A stretch of DNA of 64,000 nucleotides from Actinomycetota bacterium (lineage in GTDB: Bacteria > Actinomycetota > Actinomycetes > Actinomycetales > Dermatophilaceae). The DNA lies in NCBI GenBank assembly GCA_020161815.1, contig JAIUOP010000014.1:17128-81127 (forward strand), in the 5' to 3' direction. Under the pieces are notes generated by a model, which saw only the letters and a list, made by a program, of their open reading frames with translations, did no database searches and was not told the DNA's origin. Made by a program: the position numbers and the translations under genes. Of this stretch, positions 8,007 to 15,666 are shown one piece after another; position 1 is the stretch's first letter; the number at the start of each line of letters is the position of its first letter.

Positions 8007-9124
8007 TGGGTGGCCAGCGCGGCGCCGACCCTGCCGACCTGCTCCCCGACCGCAGTCAGCGCGTCGGACAGGGCCTTGATCTCGGCCTGCGGGACGTCGG
8101 TGTAGAGGCGGTAGCCCTCGCCCTCCCGCTGCGCCGCGATGAGCCCGTCGAGGGTGGTGGCGGCCTGGTTGTAGTCCGCGACGAGGTCCTGGTTGCGGTC
8201 GGTGAGGATCGGCTTGAGAACCTCCATGCCCTTCTTCGAGCCCTCCCAGTTGGCGGCGAAGTCGTGGAGGTCGGTGTGGCTGTAGCGGTCCTCCTCGCCG
8301 GTGATCTTGCCGGTCGCCATCTCGTCGAGGAGTTCCTTGGCGCCATTGGCGATCTTGAGGCCGTCGAGGTCTGCGGCCTTGGACTTCTCGACGATGGTGG
8401 TCACGTCGGCGAGCAGCCGGTCGGCGATCGCATCGCTGTCGGCCTGGAGGCCGTCGACCCACAGGTCCTTCTCCAGTCGGTGGAAGCCGGTGAACTCCAG
8501 ACCCTCCGCGATCACGTCCTCGCGGCCGTCGATCGCGGGGTCGAGGTCCCCGAACGACTCGGCGACCGGCTCGATCCGCTCCCACGGGGCCCGCGCCACG
8601 GCATACAGGCTCTTGGCCTGCGCCACGTCCTTGGCCTTCACCGCAGCGACGAATTCCGCTGTGCGGATGAGGAGTTCGTCAGCCTGGGCGGACACCCACG
8701 CCTGGTACTCCCCGGCCGCCGCCTCGAGCTTGGGGTCGGTGTCCGTGGTGATGGTGTCACCGGTCACCGCCAGCGCGGCATCGATCCCGTCGCCGACCAT
8801 GCCCGGCTTGCAGTTGCCCTTGTAGGCTCCCGGCCTCTTCAGCGTCACATGGAGTGAGCGGGTCATCCCCGGCGTGAGGTTCTCGACCTCGGAGACCACC
8901 ATGCCGTCCTCGGTGAGGACGTAGAACTCGGTGACCTTGGTCCCCGTGTTGGTGATCCTGAACTCGCGATCCCCCGTCGTCGTGGTGCTTGTTGACATGG
9001 TGCAGGCGTCATCGGAGGCGTCGACGGTGATGGCCGAGCCCCCGGCGGACTTGGCCTGGGTGCAGGCGCCGAGCGCCACGACGAGGAGGGGCGCGAGCAG
9101 GACGGTGGTGGCGCGGGTGCGCAT
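8003..9124 (-). CDS. efeO: EfeO iron-uptake lipoprotein (cupredoxin plus M75 domain)
   Basis: A 373-residue lipoprotein with signal peptide and lipobox (VVALGACTQ). The N-terminal ~100 residues are cupredoxin-like (TEFYVLTEDGMVVSEVENL, KPGAYKGNCKPGM). The rest is the imelysin/M75 helical domain with the HxxE motif in GFHRLEKDLW. EfeO binds iron outside the membrane and delivers it to EfeU. The ATG at 9124 is preceded by AAGGAGAACCTCCGC, a good ribosome binding site, which is expected for an internal operon gene. It lies 53 nt after efeU and overlaps efeB. All domains look intact. Confidence 0.92.
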   Translation of the reverse strand: MRTRATTVLLAPLLVVALGACTQAKSAGGSAITVDASDDACTMSTSTTTTGDREFRITNTGTKVTEFYVLTEDGMVVSEVENLTPGMTRSLHVTLKRPGAYKGNCKPGMVGDGIDAALAVTGDTITTDTDPKLEAAAGEYQAWVSAQADELLIRTAEFVAAVKAKDVAQAKSLYAVARAPWERIEPVAESFGDLDPAIDGREDVIAEGLEFTGFHRLEKDLWVDGLQADSDAIADRLLADVTTIVEKSKAADLDGLKIANGAKELLDEMATGKITGEEDRYSHTDLHDFAANWEGSKKGMEVLKPILTDRNQDLVADYNQAATTLDGLIAAQREGEGYRLYTDVPQAEIKALSDALTAVGEQVGRVGAALATQ

Positions 9125-9177
9125 GCGGAGGTTCTCCTTGGGGGTGGTCCCCGTTGGCGGCATGCCGTGGGGCTGGG

Positions 9178-10038
9178 TCAGGCGGGGGCGTTGGCCTCGG
9201 CCGCGGGCGCGGGGGTGGCCGCCACCGGGTCGGCGGTCTTCGGACCGCGGAGGAAGAGTGGGAGCACGATGGCGACATAGAGGAGCCAGACGGCGGCCTC
9301 GAGGACCGTGGTGCGAGGCGAGAAGTTGAAGATGCCCTTCAGGAGGGTGCCGTACCACGAGTCCGGTGCGATGACGTGGGAGACGTCGAACGCGAGGGTG
9401 CTCAGACCGGGGACGACGCCGGCCTCCTGCAGGTCGTGGAAGCCGTAGGCGAGGATGCCCGCCGCGACCAGGATGAGGAAGATACCGGTCCACCGGAAGA
9501 ACGTCGTGAGGTTGATCCGCAGGGCGCCGCGATAGATCAGCAGGCCGAGGACGATCGCGCCGCCGATGCCGACGACCCAGCCCAGGAGCGGGACATTGTT
9601 GCCGGCGCCGGCGCTCTGCGCGGTGGCGTAGAAGAAGACCGCGGTCTCCAGACCCTCACGACCGACGGCAAGGAAGCCGACGAGCGCGATCGCGAGCGGG
9701 CCCAGGTCGAGGGCGCGGTCGAGTTGGCCCTTGAGTTCGCCACTGAGGCTGCGGGCGGCCGACTTCATCCAGAAGACCATGACCGTGACGAAGCCGACGG
9801 CGATGATGCTCGCGATCCCGCCGATCAGTTCCTGCGCCTCGAAGGTGAGCTCCCGCGTCCCGAAGGTGAGGGCGGCCCCCAGGAGCACCGACAGCGCAAT
9901 CGCCACGCCGACGCCGACCCAGACGTACTTCAGAGCCCAGGTGCGCCGGGTCTTGACGAGGAAGGCGACGAGGATGACGACGACGAGGGCGGCCTCGAGG
10001 CCTTCACGCAGCCCGACGAGGGCATTGGCGAGGAACAC
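9178..10038 (-). CDS. efeU: EfeU/Ftr1-type ferrous iron permease
   Basis: A 286-residue membrane protein with seven predicted spans and two REGLE iron-binding motifs (GLREGLEAAL at residues ~10-19 and VGREGLETAVFF further on), the hallmark of FTR1/EfeU permeases. The C-terminus is a cytoplasmic Ala/Pro-rich tail. GTG at 10038 is the start because a TACCTT -10 sits 7 nt upstream inside a palindromic iron box. It heads the efeUOB operon and should be expressed when iron is scarce. Confidence 0.93.
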   Translation of the reverse strand: MFLANALVGLREGLEAALVVVILVAFLVKTRRTWALKYVWVGVGVAIALSVLLGAALTFGTRELTFEAQELIGGIASIIAVGFVTVMVFWMKSAARSLSGELKGQLDRALDLGPLAIALVGFLAVGREGLETAVFFYATAQSAGAGNNVPLLGWVVGIGGAIVLGLLIYRGALRINLTTFFRWTGIFLILVAAGILAYGFHDLQEAGVVPGLSTLAFDVSHVIAPDSWYGTLLKGIFNFSPRTTVLEAAVWLLYVAIVLPLFLRGPKTADPVAATPAPAAEANAPA

Positions 10039-10044
10039 AGTTAG

Positions 10045-10063
10045 AAAGGTAAGCCTTACCTAA
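10045..10063 (-). promoter_or_regulatory. IdeR/DtxR iron box over the efeU leaderless promoter
   Basis: The 19-bp sequence TTAGGTAAGGCTTACCTTT on the minus strand closely matches the DtxR/IdeR consensus TTAGGTTAGGCTAACCTAA. It covers the -10 element TACCTT (10046-10051), which ends 7 nt before the efeU GTG. Iron-loaded repressor bound here would block RNA polymerase directly. No IdeR gene lies in the window. Confidence 0.88.
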
Positions 10064-10088
10064 CTCCTCATGCAAGCCGGGTGGGGAC

Positions 10089-11018
10089 TCATACGGAGTG
10101 ACGAATAGCGTTGAGCCAGTCCCGCGCGGCCGCAAAGTCGGCGTCGCTGTTGCGGGGCGCGATCGTGGCCTCCTGGCCGTCGGCCCGCGGGTACGACCCG
10201 AGGAAGACCACGTCGGCACACACCCGCTTCAGCCCCATGAGCGCCTCGCCGATCCGCTCGTCGAGGACATGCCCCTCGAGGTCGATCGAGAAGCAGTAGG
10301 ACCCCATCGAGTCCTTCGTCGGGCGCGACTCCAACCGCGTCATGTTGATGCCGCGCGTGGCGAACTGCTCGAGCAGCTCGAGCAGGCCACCACTGTGGTC
10401 CGAGCGCTGGAAGAGCACGACGGTCGTCTTGTCCGCACCGGTGGGCGCCGGCAGTGCACCCGGCCGGGCGATGAGCACGAAGCGGGTGACCGCACTCTTG
10501 ATGTCACCGATGTCGTGCGCCAGCACCGTCAGCCCGTCCCGCTCGGCGGCGACCGGCGCACACACGGCCGCTTGGTAGGCCTGCGGCCCCTCGGCGAGCC
10601 CGGCGGCCGCCGACGCCGTCGACAGGGTGGGCACATAGGTCGCGCCGGGGCGGTGGTCGCGCACCCAGCGCCGCACCTGCGCCCAGGCGTGGCTGTGGGT
10701 GCCGATCGCCGTCACGTCCTCCAGCCGGGTCCCGGCCCGCGCGGCGAGGACGAAGGTGATCGGCACGAGCACCTCACCGATGACGACGAGCGGGTCGCCC
10801 GTGGCGAGGTTGTCGAGCGTGGCCGTGACCCCGCCCTCGACCGAGTTCTCGATCGGCACCATGCCGGCCTCGACCTCGCCCGACCGCACCGCGGCCAGGG
10901 TGGAGTCCACCGAGTCGTATGCCGTGTGCTCGCCTCCCGCCGCCGGCCCCCAGGCCTGCAGGGCCATCTGGGTGAAGGTGCCCGGCGGTCCGAAGTAGCC
11001 GTATCCCTGGGGCGTCAT
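10089..11018 (-). CDS. pheA: Prephenate dehydratase
   Basis: A 309-residue enzyme that converts prephenate to phenylpyruvate in phenylalanine synthesis. It begins GYGYFGPPGTFTQMAL. It has the GMVPIENSVEGGV substrate segment, the SAVTRFVLIA motif (catalytic Thr in TRF), and a C-terminal ACT domain with the ESRP Phe-binding motif (RLESRPTKDSMGSYCFSID), which implies feedback inhibition by phenylalanine. It begins 10 nt after the DUF4446 stop, so the two are probably co-transcribed. Confidence 0.95.
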   Translation of the reverse strand: MTPQGYGYFGPPGTFTQMALQAWGPAAGGEHTAYDSVDSTLAAVRSGEVEAGMVPIENSVEGGVTATLDNLATGDPLVVIGEVLVPITFVLAARAGTRLEDVTAIGTHSHAWAQVRRWVRDHRPGATYVPTLSTASAAAGLAEGPQAYQAAVCAPVAAERDGLTVLAHDIGDIKSAVTRFVLIARPGALPAPTGADKTTVVLFQRSDHSGGLLELLEQFATRGINMTRLESRPTKDSMGSYCFSIDLEGHVLDERIGEALMGLKRVCADVVFLGSYPRADGQEATIAPRNSDADFAAARDWLNAIRHSV

Positions 11019-11028
11019 GGCGAACCCT

Positions 11029-11460
11029 TCATGCGTCGTCGCGACCGGTGCGGGCAGCGGCCAGCGCCTGCTGCTCCTCTGGAGTGAGCGTGGTGTCGGC
11101 GGCGCCGCGGACCACGCCCTTGGCGTAGGTGCGGGACTCCCCTCGCGCGTGGATCGAGGAGATGACCAGGCCATCGCCCTCGTCGTCGACGACGGCCGCG
11201 CTGAAGGAGAGCCGGCCCCCCATGTCGGAGAAGGCGTCGTAGCGGACGACCGCGACGTGCCGCAGCGCCTGGGCGATGTCCGCCCGCAGGGCCGCGAGGT
11301 CGCCCTGTCCGATCGGCCGCTGGGCCTCGAGGTGGGCGATCCGCTCCCGCAGGCGCCGCTGCTGCCGCAGGACGAGGACGAGGAGTGCGAGCCCCACGAG
11401 CAGGGGCACGACGAGAACCAGGAGGAGCAGCGCTCCCTCGGTCCCGTTGACGCCCAGCAC
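11029..11460 (-). CDS. DUF4446 family membrane protein
   Basis: A 143-residue protein with one N-terminal membrane helix (LLLLVLVVPLLVGLALLVLVL), a short basic coiled-coil-like stretch (RQQRRLRERIAHLEAQ), and the conserved DUF4446 core (RHVAVVRYDAFSDMGGRLSFS, then a DGLVIS-SIHAR segment). GTG at 11460 is chosen because TACCCT (11468-11473) lies exactly 7 nt upstream. The iterated octamer discussed in the findings overlaps this -10. The function is unknown. It is probably the first gene of a pair with pheA. Confidence 0.8.
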   Translation of the reverse strand: MLGVNGTEGALLLLVLVVPLLVGLALLVLVLRQQRRLRERIAHLEAQRPIGQGDLAALRADIAQALRHVAVVRYDAFSDMGGRLSFSAAVVDDEGDGLVISSIHARGESRTYAKGVVRGAADTTLTPEEQQALAAARTGRDDA

Positions 11461-11467
11461 GACCCAC

Positions 11468-11473
11468 AGGGTA
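11468..11473 (-). promoter_or_regulatory. Leaderless -10 (TACCCT) for DUF4446/pheA
   Basis: TACCCT lies 7 nt before GTG on the minus strand. It is embedded in a copy of CGGCATAC and diverges from another such promoter 50 bp away. Confidence 0.55.
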
Positions 11474-11523
11474 TGCCGTGGGCTCCCCACGGTGCCCACG
11501 CGTCCGGGACTCCGCCCGGACGG

Positions 11524-11529
11524 CATACT
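11524..11529 (+). promoter_or_regulatory. Leaderless -10 (CATACT) for the GDT1 gene
   Basis: CATACT is 7 nt before the GTG at 11537, and the upstream CGGCATAC octamer shares its bases. Confidence 0.5.
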
Positions 11530-11536
11530 GTCCCTC

Positions 11537-12154
11537 GTGCTCGACCTCTCGACGATCGCCGTCGTCTTCGGCCTGATCTTCCTCGTCGAACTGCCGGACA
11601 AGACCTTCATCGCCACCCTCGTGATGGCCACGCGCTTCCGCCCCCTGCTCGTGTGGATCGGCGTGGCCGCCGCCTTCTTCGTGCAGACGCTCGTCGCGGT
11701 CGCCATCGGCGGTGTCCTCACCAAGCTGCCGAAGACGCCCATCGAGGTCTTCGCCACCCTCATGTTCCTGGTCGGGGGCATCCTGCTGCTTCGCGGGGCC
11801 GGTCAGGCCGACGCCGAGGAGGCCGAGACCGAGGAGGAGTTCGCGGCCAAGGCGAGCCGGCAGGCCAAGGGCTGGCACGTCGTGACGATGTGCTTCGGCA
11901 TTCTCTTCCTCGCCGAGTGGGGCGACCTGTCCCAGATCCTCACGGCCTCGCTGGTGCTGAAGTACCACGACCCGGTGTCGGTCTTCCTCGGCGCCTTCCT
12001 CGCGCTGGCCACCGTCTCCGGCCTGGGCGCCGTCCTCGGGCGCGCGCTGCTCACGCGGATGCGGCTGTCGACGCTACGGCGCGTGGGTGGCGTGGTGTGC
12101 CTGCTGCTCGCCGCCCTGTCGGTGCTCCAGCTCACCGGCGTCATCGGCGGCTGA
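11537..12154 (+). CDS. GDT1/TMEM165 family (UPF0016) Mn2+/Ca2+ transporter
   Basis: A 205-residue membrane protein with two inverted halves, each carrying the E-x-x-D-(K/L) signature of the family: ELPDKTF at residues 18-24 and EWGDLSQ in the second half. A charged linker (EEAETEEEFAAKASRQ) joins the two three-helix halves. These proteins export Mn2+ or exchange cations in bacteria. The GTG at 11537 is placed by the -10 CATACT 7 nt upstream. The 3' end overlaps the convergent glycosyltransferase gene by 81 bp. Confidence 0.88.
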   Translation: MLDLSTIAVVFGLIFLVELPDKTFIATLVMATRFRPLLVWIGVAAAFFVQTLVAVAIGGVLTKLPKTPIEVFATLMFLVGGILLLRGAGQADAEEAETEEEFAAKASRQAKGWHVVTMCFGILFLAEWGDLSQILTASLVLKYHDPVSVFLGAFLALATVSGLGAVLGRALLTRMRLSTLRRVGGVVCLLLAALSVLQLTGVIGG

Positions 12155-13363
12155 CCCCGGGCGCAGCACCCACCAGAGCAGGCCCAGGGCGAGCAGGGCA
12201 CCGAGCGGATCGGCGTTCTGGAGCAGCCTTCCGGGGACCCGCGGCCATCCCCGGTCGATCCACGCGATCCCCCACCACGGGAGGCGGCAGAGGAACCACG
12301 CGGTGACCAGCCCCGCGGCATACAGCCCTCGGCGGCCCCGCCCACGCCACGGTCCGGCCCCGAGGAGGGCGAAGACCACCGGCACGACCCAGTGGTAGTG
12401 GTGGACCCAGGCGACCGGCGAGACCAGACACGCGAGGAGCCCGACGACACCGACCTCCGCCACCGACTCGCCGGCGCGCCAGCACCGACGGGCCAGCCAG
12501 AAGCCGCCCCCGGAGACGAGCAGCACCAGGGTGAGCCAGAGGACCGTGCCCGCCGCGCCGTCGGGGCCCAGGCGAAGCAGCACCCCACGGATCGACTGGT
12601 TGGACGTGCCGGCGTTCGGGCCCAGGCGGGAGGGGTCCTCGAGGGCACCGCCCCAGAAGGCGAAGGACGCCGACGGCAGGAGCACCCAGGTCGCCAGGGT
12701 CGCGGCCGCCGCGGTCCCGATCGCGGTCGCGGCCTCCTTCCACCGCCGGCAGACGAGGTAGTGGACGACGAACACCCCGGGGGTGAGCTTGATCGCCAGG
12801 GCCAGGCCGACGAGGACTCCCGCAGGGACGCGGCGCAACAGGGTCGGCCGCGGCCGACGGAGGTCGGCCAGGCAGAGCAGGACGAGGAAGGCGTTGACCT
12901 GACCGAACCGGATCCCGTCGGCGACCGGGTGCAGCCACAGGATGGGCGCGGTGAGGCCGGCCAGTGCGACCGGCCACCACCGCCCGGTCCGGGGCAGCAG
13001 CCGGTGCGCCGAGAGGGCCACGGTCGCCGTGACGGCGAGCACCTGGGCAACGGTCCAGAGCCAGCCGGCCACGCCGAAGGGCACGAGGGCGAGCGGGATG
13101 GCCAGGACGGCGGCGAACGGCGGATAGGTGAACGGCAGGAGCTGGGGGGCCTCGGTCAGGGCGGCATAGACGGGCCGACCGGTGAGGATCGAGACCCCGG
13201 CCTGGCGGTAGACCTCGACGTCGACCTGCCACTGGTCGAGCGGCCAGAAGACGAGGTAGCGCAGCACGACCGGGGCCGCGGCGAGGGCGAGCAGGGCCGC
13301 CGCGAGCGGCCACACCAGGGCCGGCCGTGGTCCCCCGCTCGTCGAAGTGCTCGTCTGCGCCAC
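12074..13363 (-). CDS. GT87-like (DUF2029) integral membrane glycosyltransferase
   Basis: A 429-residue protein with about 10 membrane helices. The first loop DVEVYRQAGVSILTGRPVYA carries the acidic residue typical of GT-C polyprenol-phosphate-mannose transferases, and LPFTYPPFAAVL is the conserved YPP element. KLTPGVF and a late VAWVHHYHWVVPV fit DUF2029/GT87. It probably adds mannose to cell-envelope glycolipids or glycans on the outer face of the membrane. GTG at 13363 is the likely start; a better-placed -10 was not found. The Gln/His-rich tail overlaps the convergent GDT1 gene by 81 bp. Confidence 0.8.
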   Translation of the reverse strand: MAQTSTSTSGGPRPALVWPLAAALLALAAAPVVLRYLVFWPLDQWQVDVEVYRQAGVSILTGRPVYAALTEAPQLLPFTYPPFAAVLAIPLALVPFGVAGWLWTVAQVLAVTATVALSAHRLLPRTGRWWPVALAGLTAPILWLHPVADGIRFGQVNAFLVLLCLADLRRPRPTLLRRVPAGVLVGLALAIKLTPGVFVVHYLVCRRWKEAATAIGTAAAATLATWVLLPSASFAFWGGALEDPSRLGPNAGTSNQSIRGVLLRLGPDGAAGTVLWLTLVLLVSGGGFWLARRCWRAGESVAEVGVVGLLACLVSPVAWVHHYHWVVPVVFALLGAGPWRGRGRRGLYAAGLVTAWFLCRLPWWGIAWIDRGWPRVPGRLLQNADPLGALLALGLLWWVLRPGSAADDAGELEHRQGGEQQAHHATHAP

Positions 13364-13396
13364 CCGTCCATTTTCGGGGTATGCCGTCCGCTTCCG

Positions 13397-13402
13397 TAGC
13401 CT
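13397..13402 (+). promoter_or_regulatory. Leaderless -10 (TAGCCT) for the large membrane protein gene
   Basis: TAGCCT is 6 nt before the GTG at 13409, and no ribosome binding site follows it. A GTATGCCG copy lies at 13379. Confidence 0.55.
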
Positions 13403-13408
13403 TGGGGG

Positions 13409-15595
13409 GTGCCTCGTCGTGTGGTCCCGGTCCTCGCCGTCCTCGTCGCCCTCCTCGTGGGCTGGGGCGCGGCGGCGAGTGCGACGGCTCCCACGGCGAC
13501 GCCGAGGCAGCTCCCGCCGGTGGCCACCGTCGTCATCGGCACCGGCGGCCTCTCGTGGTCGGATGTCTCCGAGAAGGCCACCCCGAACCTCTGGGCCCTC
13601 CTGCGCGACGGGTCCGCCGGCGCGATGTCGATCCGGTCGGTCATGCGCAACACCTGCCCGGTCGACGGCTGGCTCGGCCTGTCCGCCGGTGGCCGGGCGG
13701 CTGCGGACCGGGCCGACGGGTCCTCTTCGTCCTCCGCGCCCTGCCCCGACCTGCCGGCCGTGCCCGCTCCGGCCGCCGACGGCACCCTCGCGGTGCCCGG
13801 CTGGGAGGGCTACCTCGCCGCGGCGGCCACGGCCAACTTCGACTCCCGGCTGGGCACCCTGGGTGAGGCCGCGGCCAAGGGCGGGCAGTGCATCAGTGCA
13901 ATCGGCCCGGGGGCCGGTCTGGCTGCGGCGCGGGCCGACGGCACGGTGGGCCGATGGACGTCATGGAGCGCCGACACCGTCCTGCGCGACCTCAACTCGT
14001 GCCCGATCAGCATCGTCGACGTGGGCGCGCTCCGCGACGACGTCGCTGCCGGGGAGAGCGCGCCGAGCGGCTCGCACGCGCAGCAGCTGACCGAGATCGA
14101 CGACCGGATCGGCCTGGTCGCCGCGGCCGCACCGGGTGGAGCCGACGTGGTGGTGGCCAGCCTCGCGGACGCCGGGGTGCAGGAGCGACTTCGCCTGGTC
14201 GTCGCCCGCGGCCCGCACTTCGGTGCGGGTGAGCTGAGGTCCTCCTCGACCCGTCAGCCCGGGCTGGTGCAGGCCCAGGACATCACCGTCACGCTGCTGG
14301 CCAACCAGGGCCTCACCGTCCCGGACACCCTGGGCGGGGCGCCCCTGTCCTTCGCGCCCGCCGACGGCAACACGGTCGAGGCCACCCAGGCGCGCCTGAC
14401 CCACCTCGTCGACTACGACCAGGCGAGCCACAAGGTGCACGCCCTCGTGCCGCCCTTCTTCAACACCTTCGCCTATGGCCAGCTCGTGGTCTACCTCCTC
14501 GTCCTCCTGCTCTGGCGCGGCAAGCTCGGCTCGGAGAGCTCACGCTTGCAGGTGCTGCGCTGGGTGCGGGTGCTCGCCGTGAGCGCGGCGAGTGTCCCTG
14601 CGTCGACCTTCCTGGCCAATCTCATCCCGTGGTGGCGCTTCTCGGTGCCCATGCTGTCGGTCGTGGCTGCCGTCGGCCTCTTCGTGGCCCTCATCGCCGC
14701 CCTGGCCCTGGCCGGACCGTGGGGGCGCACCGCGTGGGGTCCGATGCTCGTGGTCTCCGCCGTGACCGTGGCCGTCCTCGCACTCGACGTCATGACCGGA
14801 TCCCGCCTCCAGCTGTCCTCGCTCATGGGGCTGCAGCCGGTCGTCGCCGGAAGGTTCTACGGCATGGGCAACGTGACCTTCGCGATCTTCGTCACCGCGG
14901 CGCTCCTCCTGGCCACCGCCCTGTCCTCCCTGCTCGTGCGAGCGCGTGGGCCGCGACTGGCCGCCGCCCTCGTCGTCCTCATCGGGGCCGCGACGGTGCT
15001 CGTGGACGGGGCGCCCTTCTGGGGTGCCGACGGAGGGGGGCCGCCCGCGGCCATCCCCGGCTTCGCCTTCCTCACTCTGTCCATCCTCGGCATCGCGATG
15101 ACCTGGAAGCGGGTCCTGGCGATCGGCCTGGGCAGTGCAGCCCTCTTCTTCGCCGTCGCCCTCCTCGACTGGTTGCGGGCACCGGCCGAGCGCAGCCATC
15201 TGGGCCGCTTCATCCAGGCGATGATCGACGGAGGGGCGCTCGACATCGTCAAGCGCAAGGCGCTGCAGAACTGGACGATCCTCACCGGCAATGCGCCCCT
15301 GACCCTGCTCGTCCCGGCGGCGCTGCTCTTCGTCATCTACGTCCTGGCCCGCCCGACGAGCTGGGGGTCGCGTGCGCTCCAGCGCTCCTTCCAGACGCTG
15401 CCGACGCTGCGCGCCGGACTCATCGCCCTCGTCATCACGCTGACCATCGGCTTCCTCATCAACGACTCCGGCACGGCGATCCCCGCCGTCGGGGCCACCG
15501 TCGCGGTGCCACTCATCGTGGCGGTCGCGGTCACGACCCTCAGTGACGAGGCGCGGGTGCTCGCCCGCAGCCGCACCGGTCGTCGCCTGCACTGA
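13409..15595 (+). CDS. Large actinobacterial membrane protein with extracellular alkaline-phosphatase-like domain
   Basis: A 728-residue protein: signal/anchor helix (residues ~5-24), a ~330-residue exported domain (VVIGTGGLSWSDVSEKATPNLWALL, which resembles the N-terminal strand and metal-site segment of alkaline-phosphatase-superfamily proteins), then about 10 membrane helices from residue ~350. MTGSRLQLSSLMGLQPVVAGRFYGMGN in the membrane part is conserved in actinobacterial homologues, which to my knowledge lack a proven function. The start follows the TAGCCT -10. Its position beside envelope glycosyltransferases suggests cell-surface polymer or lipid modification; this is inference. Confidence 0.7.
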   Translation: MPRRVVPVLAVLVALLVGWGAAASATAPTATPRQLPPVATVVIGTGGLSWSDVSEKATPNLWALLRDGSAGAMSIRSVMRNTCPVDGWLGLSAGGRAAADRADGSSSSSAPCPDLPAVPAPAADGTLAVPGWEGYLAAAATANFDSRLGTLGEAAAKGGQCISAIGPGAGLAAARADGTVGRWTSWSADTVLRDLNSCPISIVDVGALRDDVAAGESAPSGSHAQQLTEIDDRIGLVAAAAPGGADVVVASLADAGVQERLRLVVARGPHFGAGELRSSSTRQPGLVQAQDITVTLLANQGLTVPDTLGGAPLSFAPADGNTVEATQARLTHLVDYDQASHKVHALVPPFFNTFAYGQLVVYLLVLLLWRGKLGSESSRLQVLRWVRVLAVSAASVPASTFLANLIPWWRFSVPMLSVVAAVGLFVALIAALALAGPWGRTAWGPMLVVSAVTVAVLALDVMTGSRLQLSSLMGLQPVVAGRFYGMGNVTFAIFVTAALLLATALSSLLVRARGPRLAAALVVLIGAATVLVDGAPFWGADGGGPPAAIPGFAFLTLSILGIAMTWKRVLAIGLGSAALFFAVALLDWLRAPAERSHLGRFIQAMIDGGALDIVKRKALQNWTILTGNAPLTLLVPAALLFVIYVLARPTSWGSRALQRSFQTLPTLRAGLIALVITLTIGFLINDSGTAIPAVGATVAVPLIVAVAVTTLSDEARVLARSRTGRRLH

Positions 15596-15597
15596 GC

Positions 15598-15627
15598 GAG
15601 GCTTCCCCCTGGACAGTGGGGCGCCTC
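15598..15627. terminator. Bidirectional hairpin between convergent genes
   Basis: GAGGC-TT-CCCC pairs with GGGG-C-GCCTC across a 9-nt loop, right after the stop at 15595 and before the convergent stop at 15667. There is no T tract, as is common in high-GC actinobacteria. Confidence 0.5.
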
Positions 15628-15666
15628 ACGGCCGCCGCCGCTGCACGCCGCGCACCCGCGGCCCGG

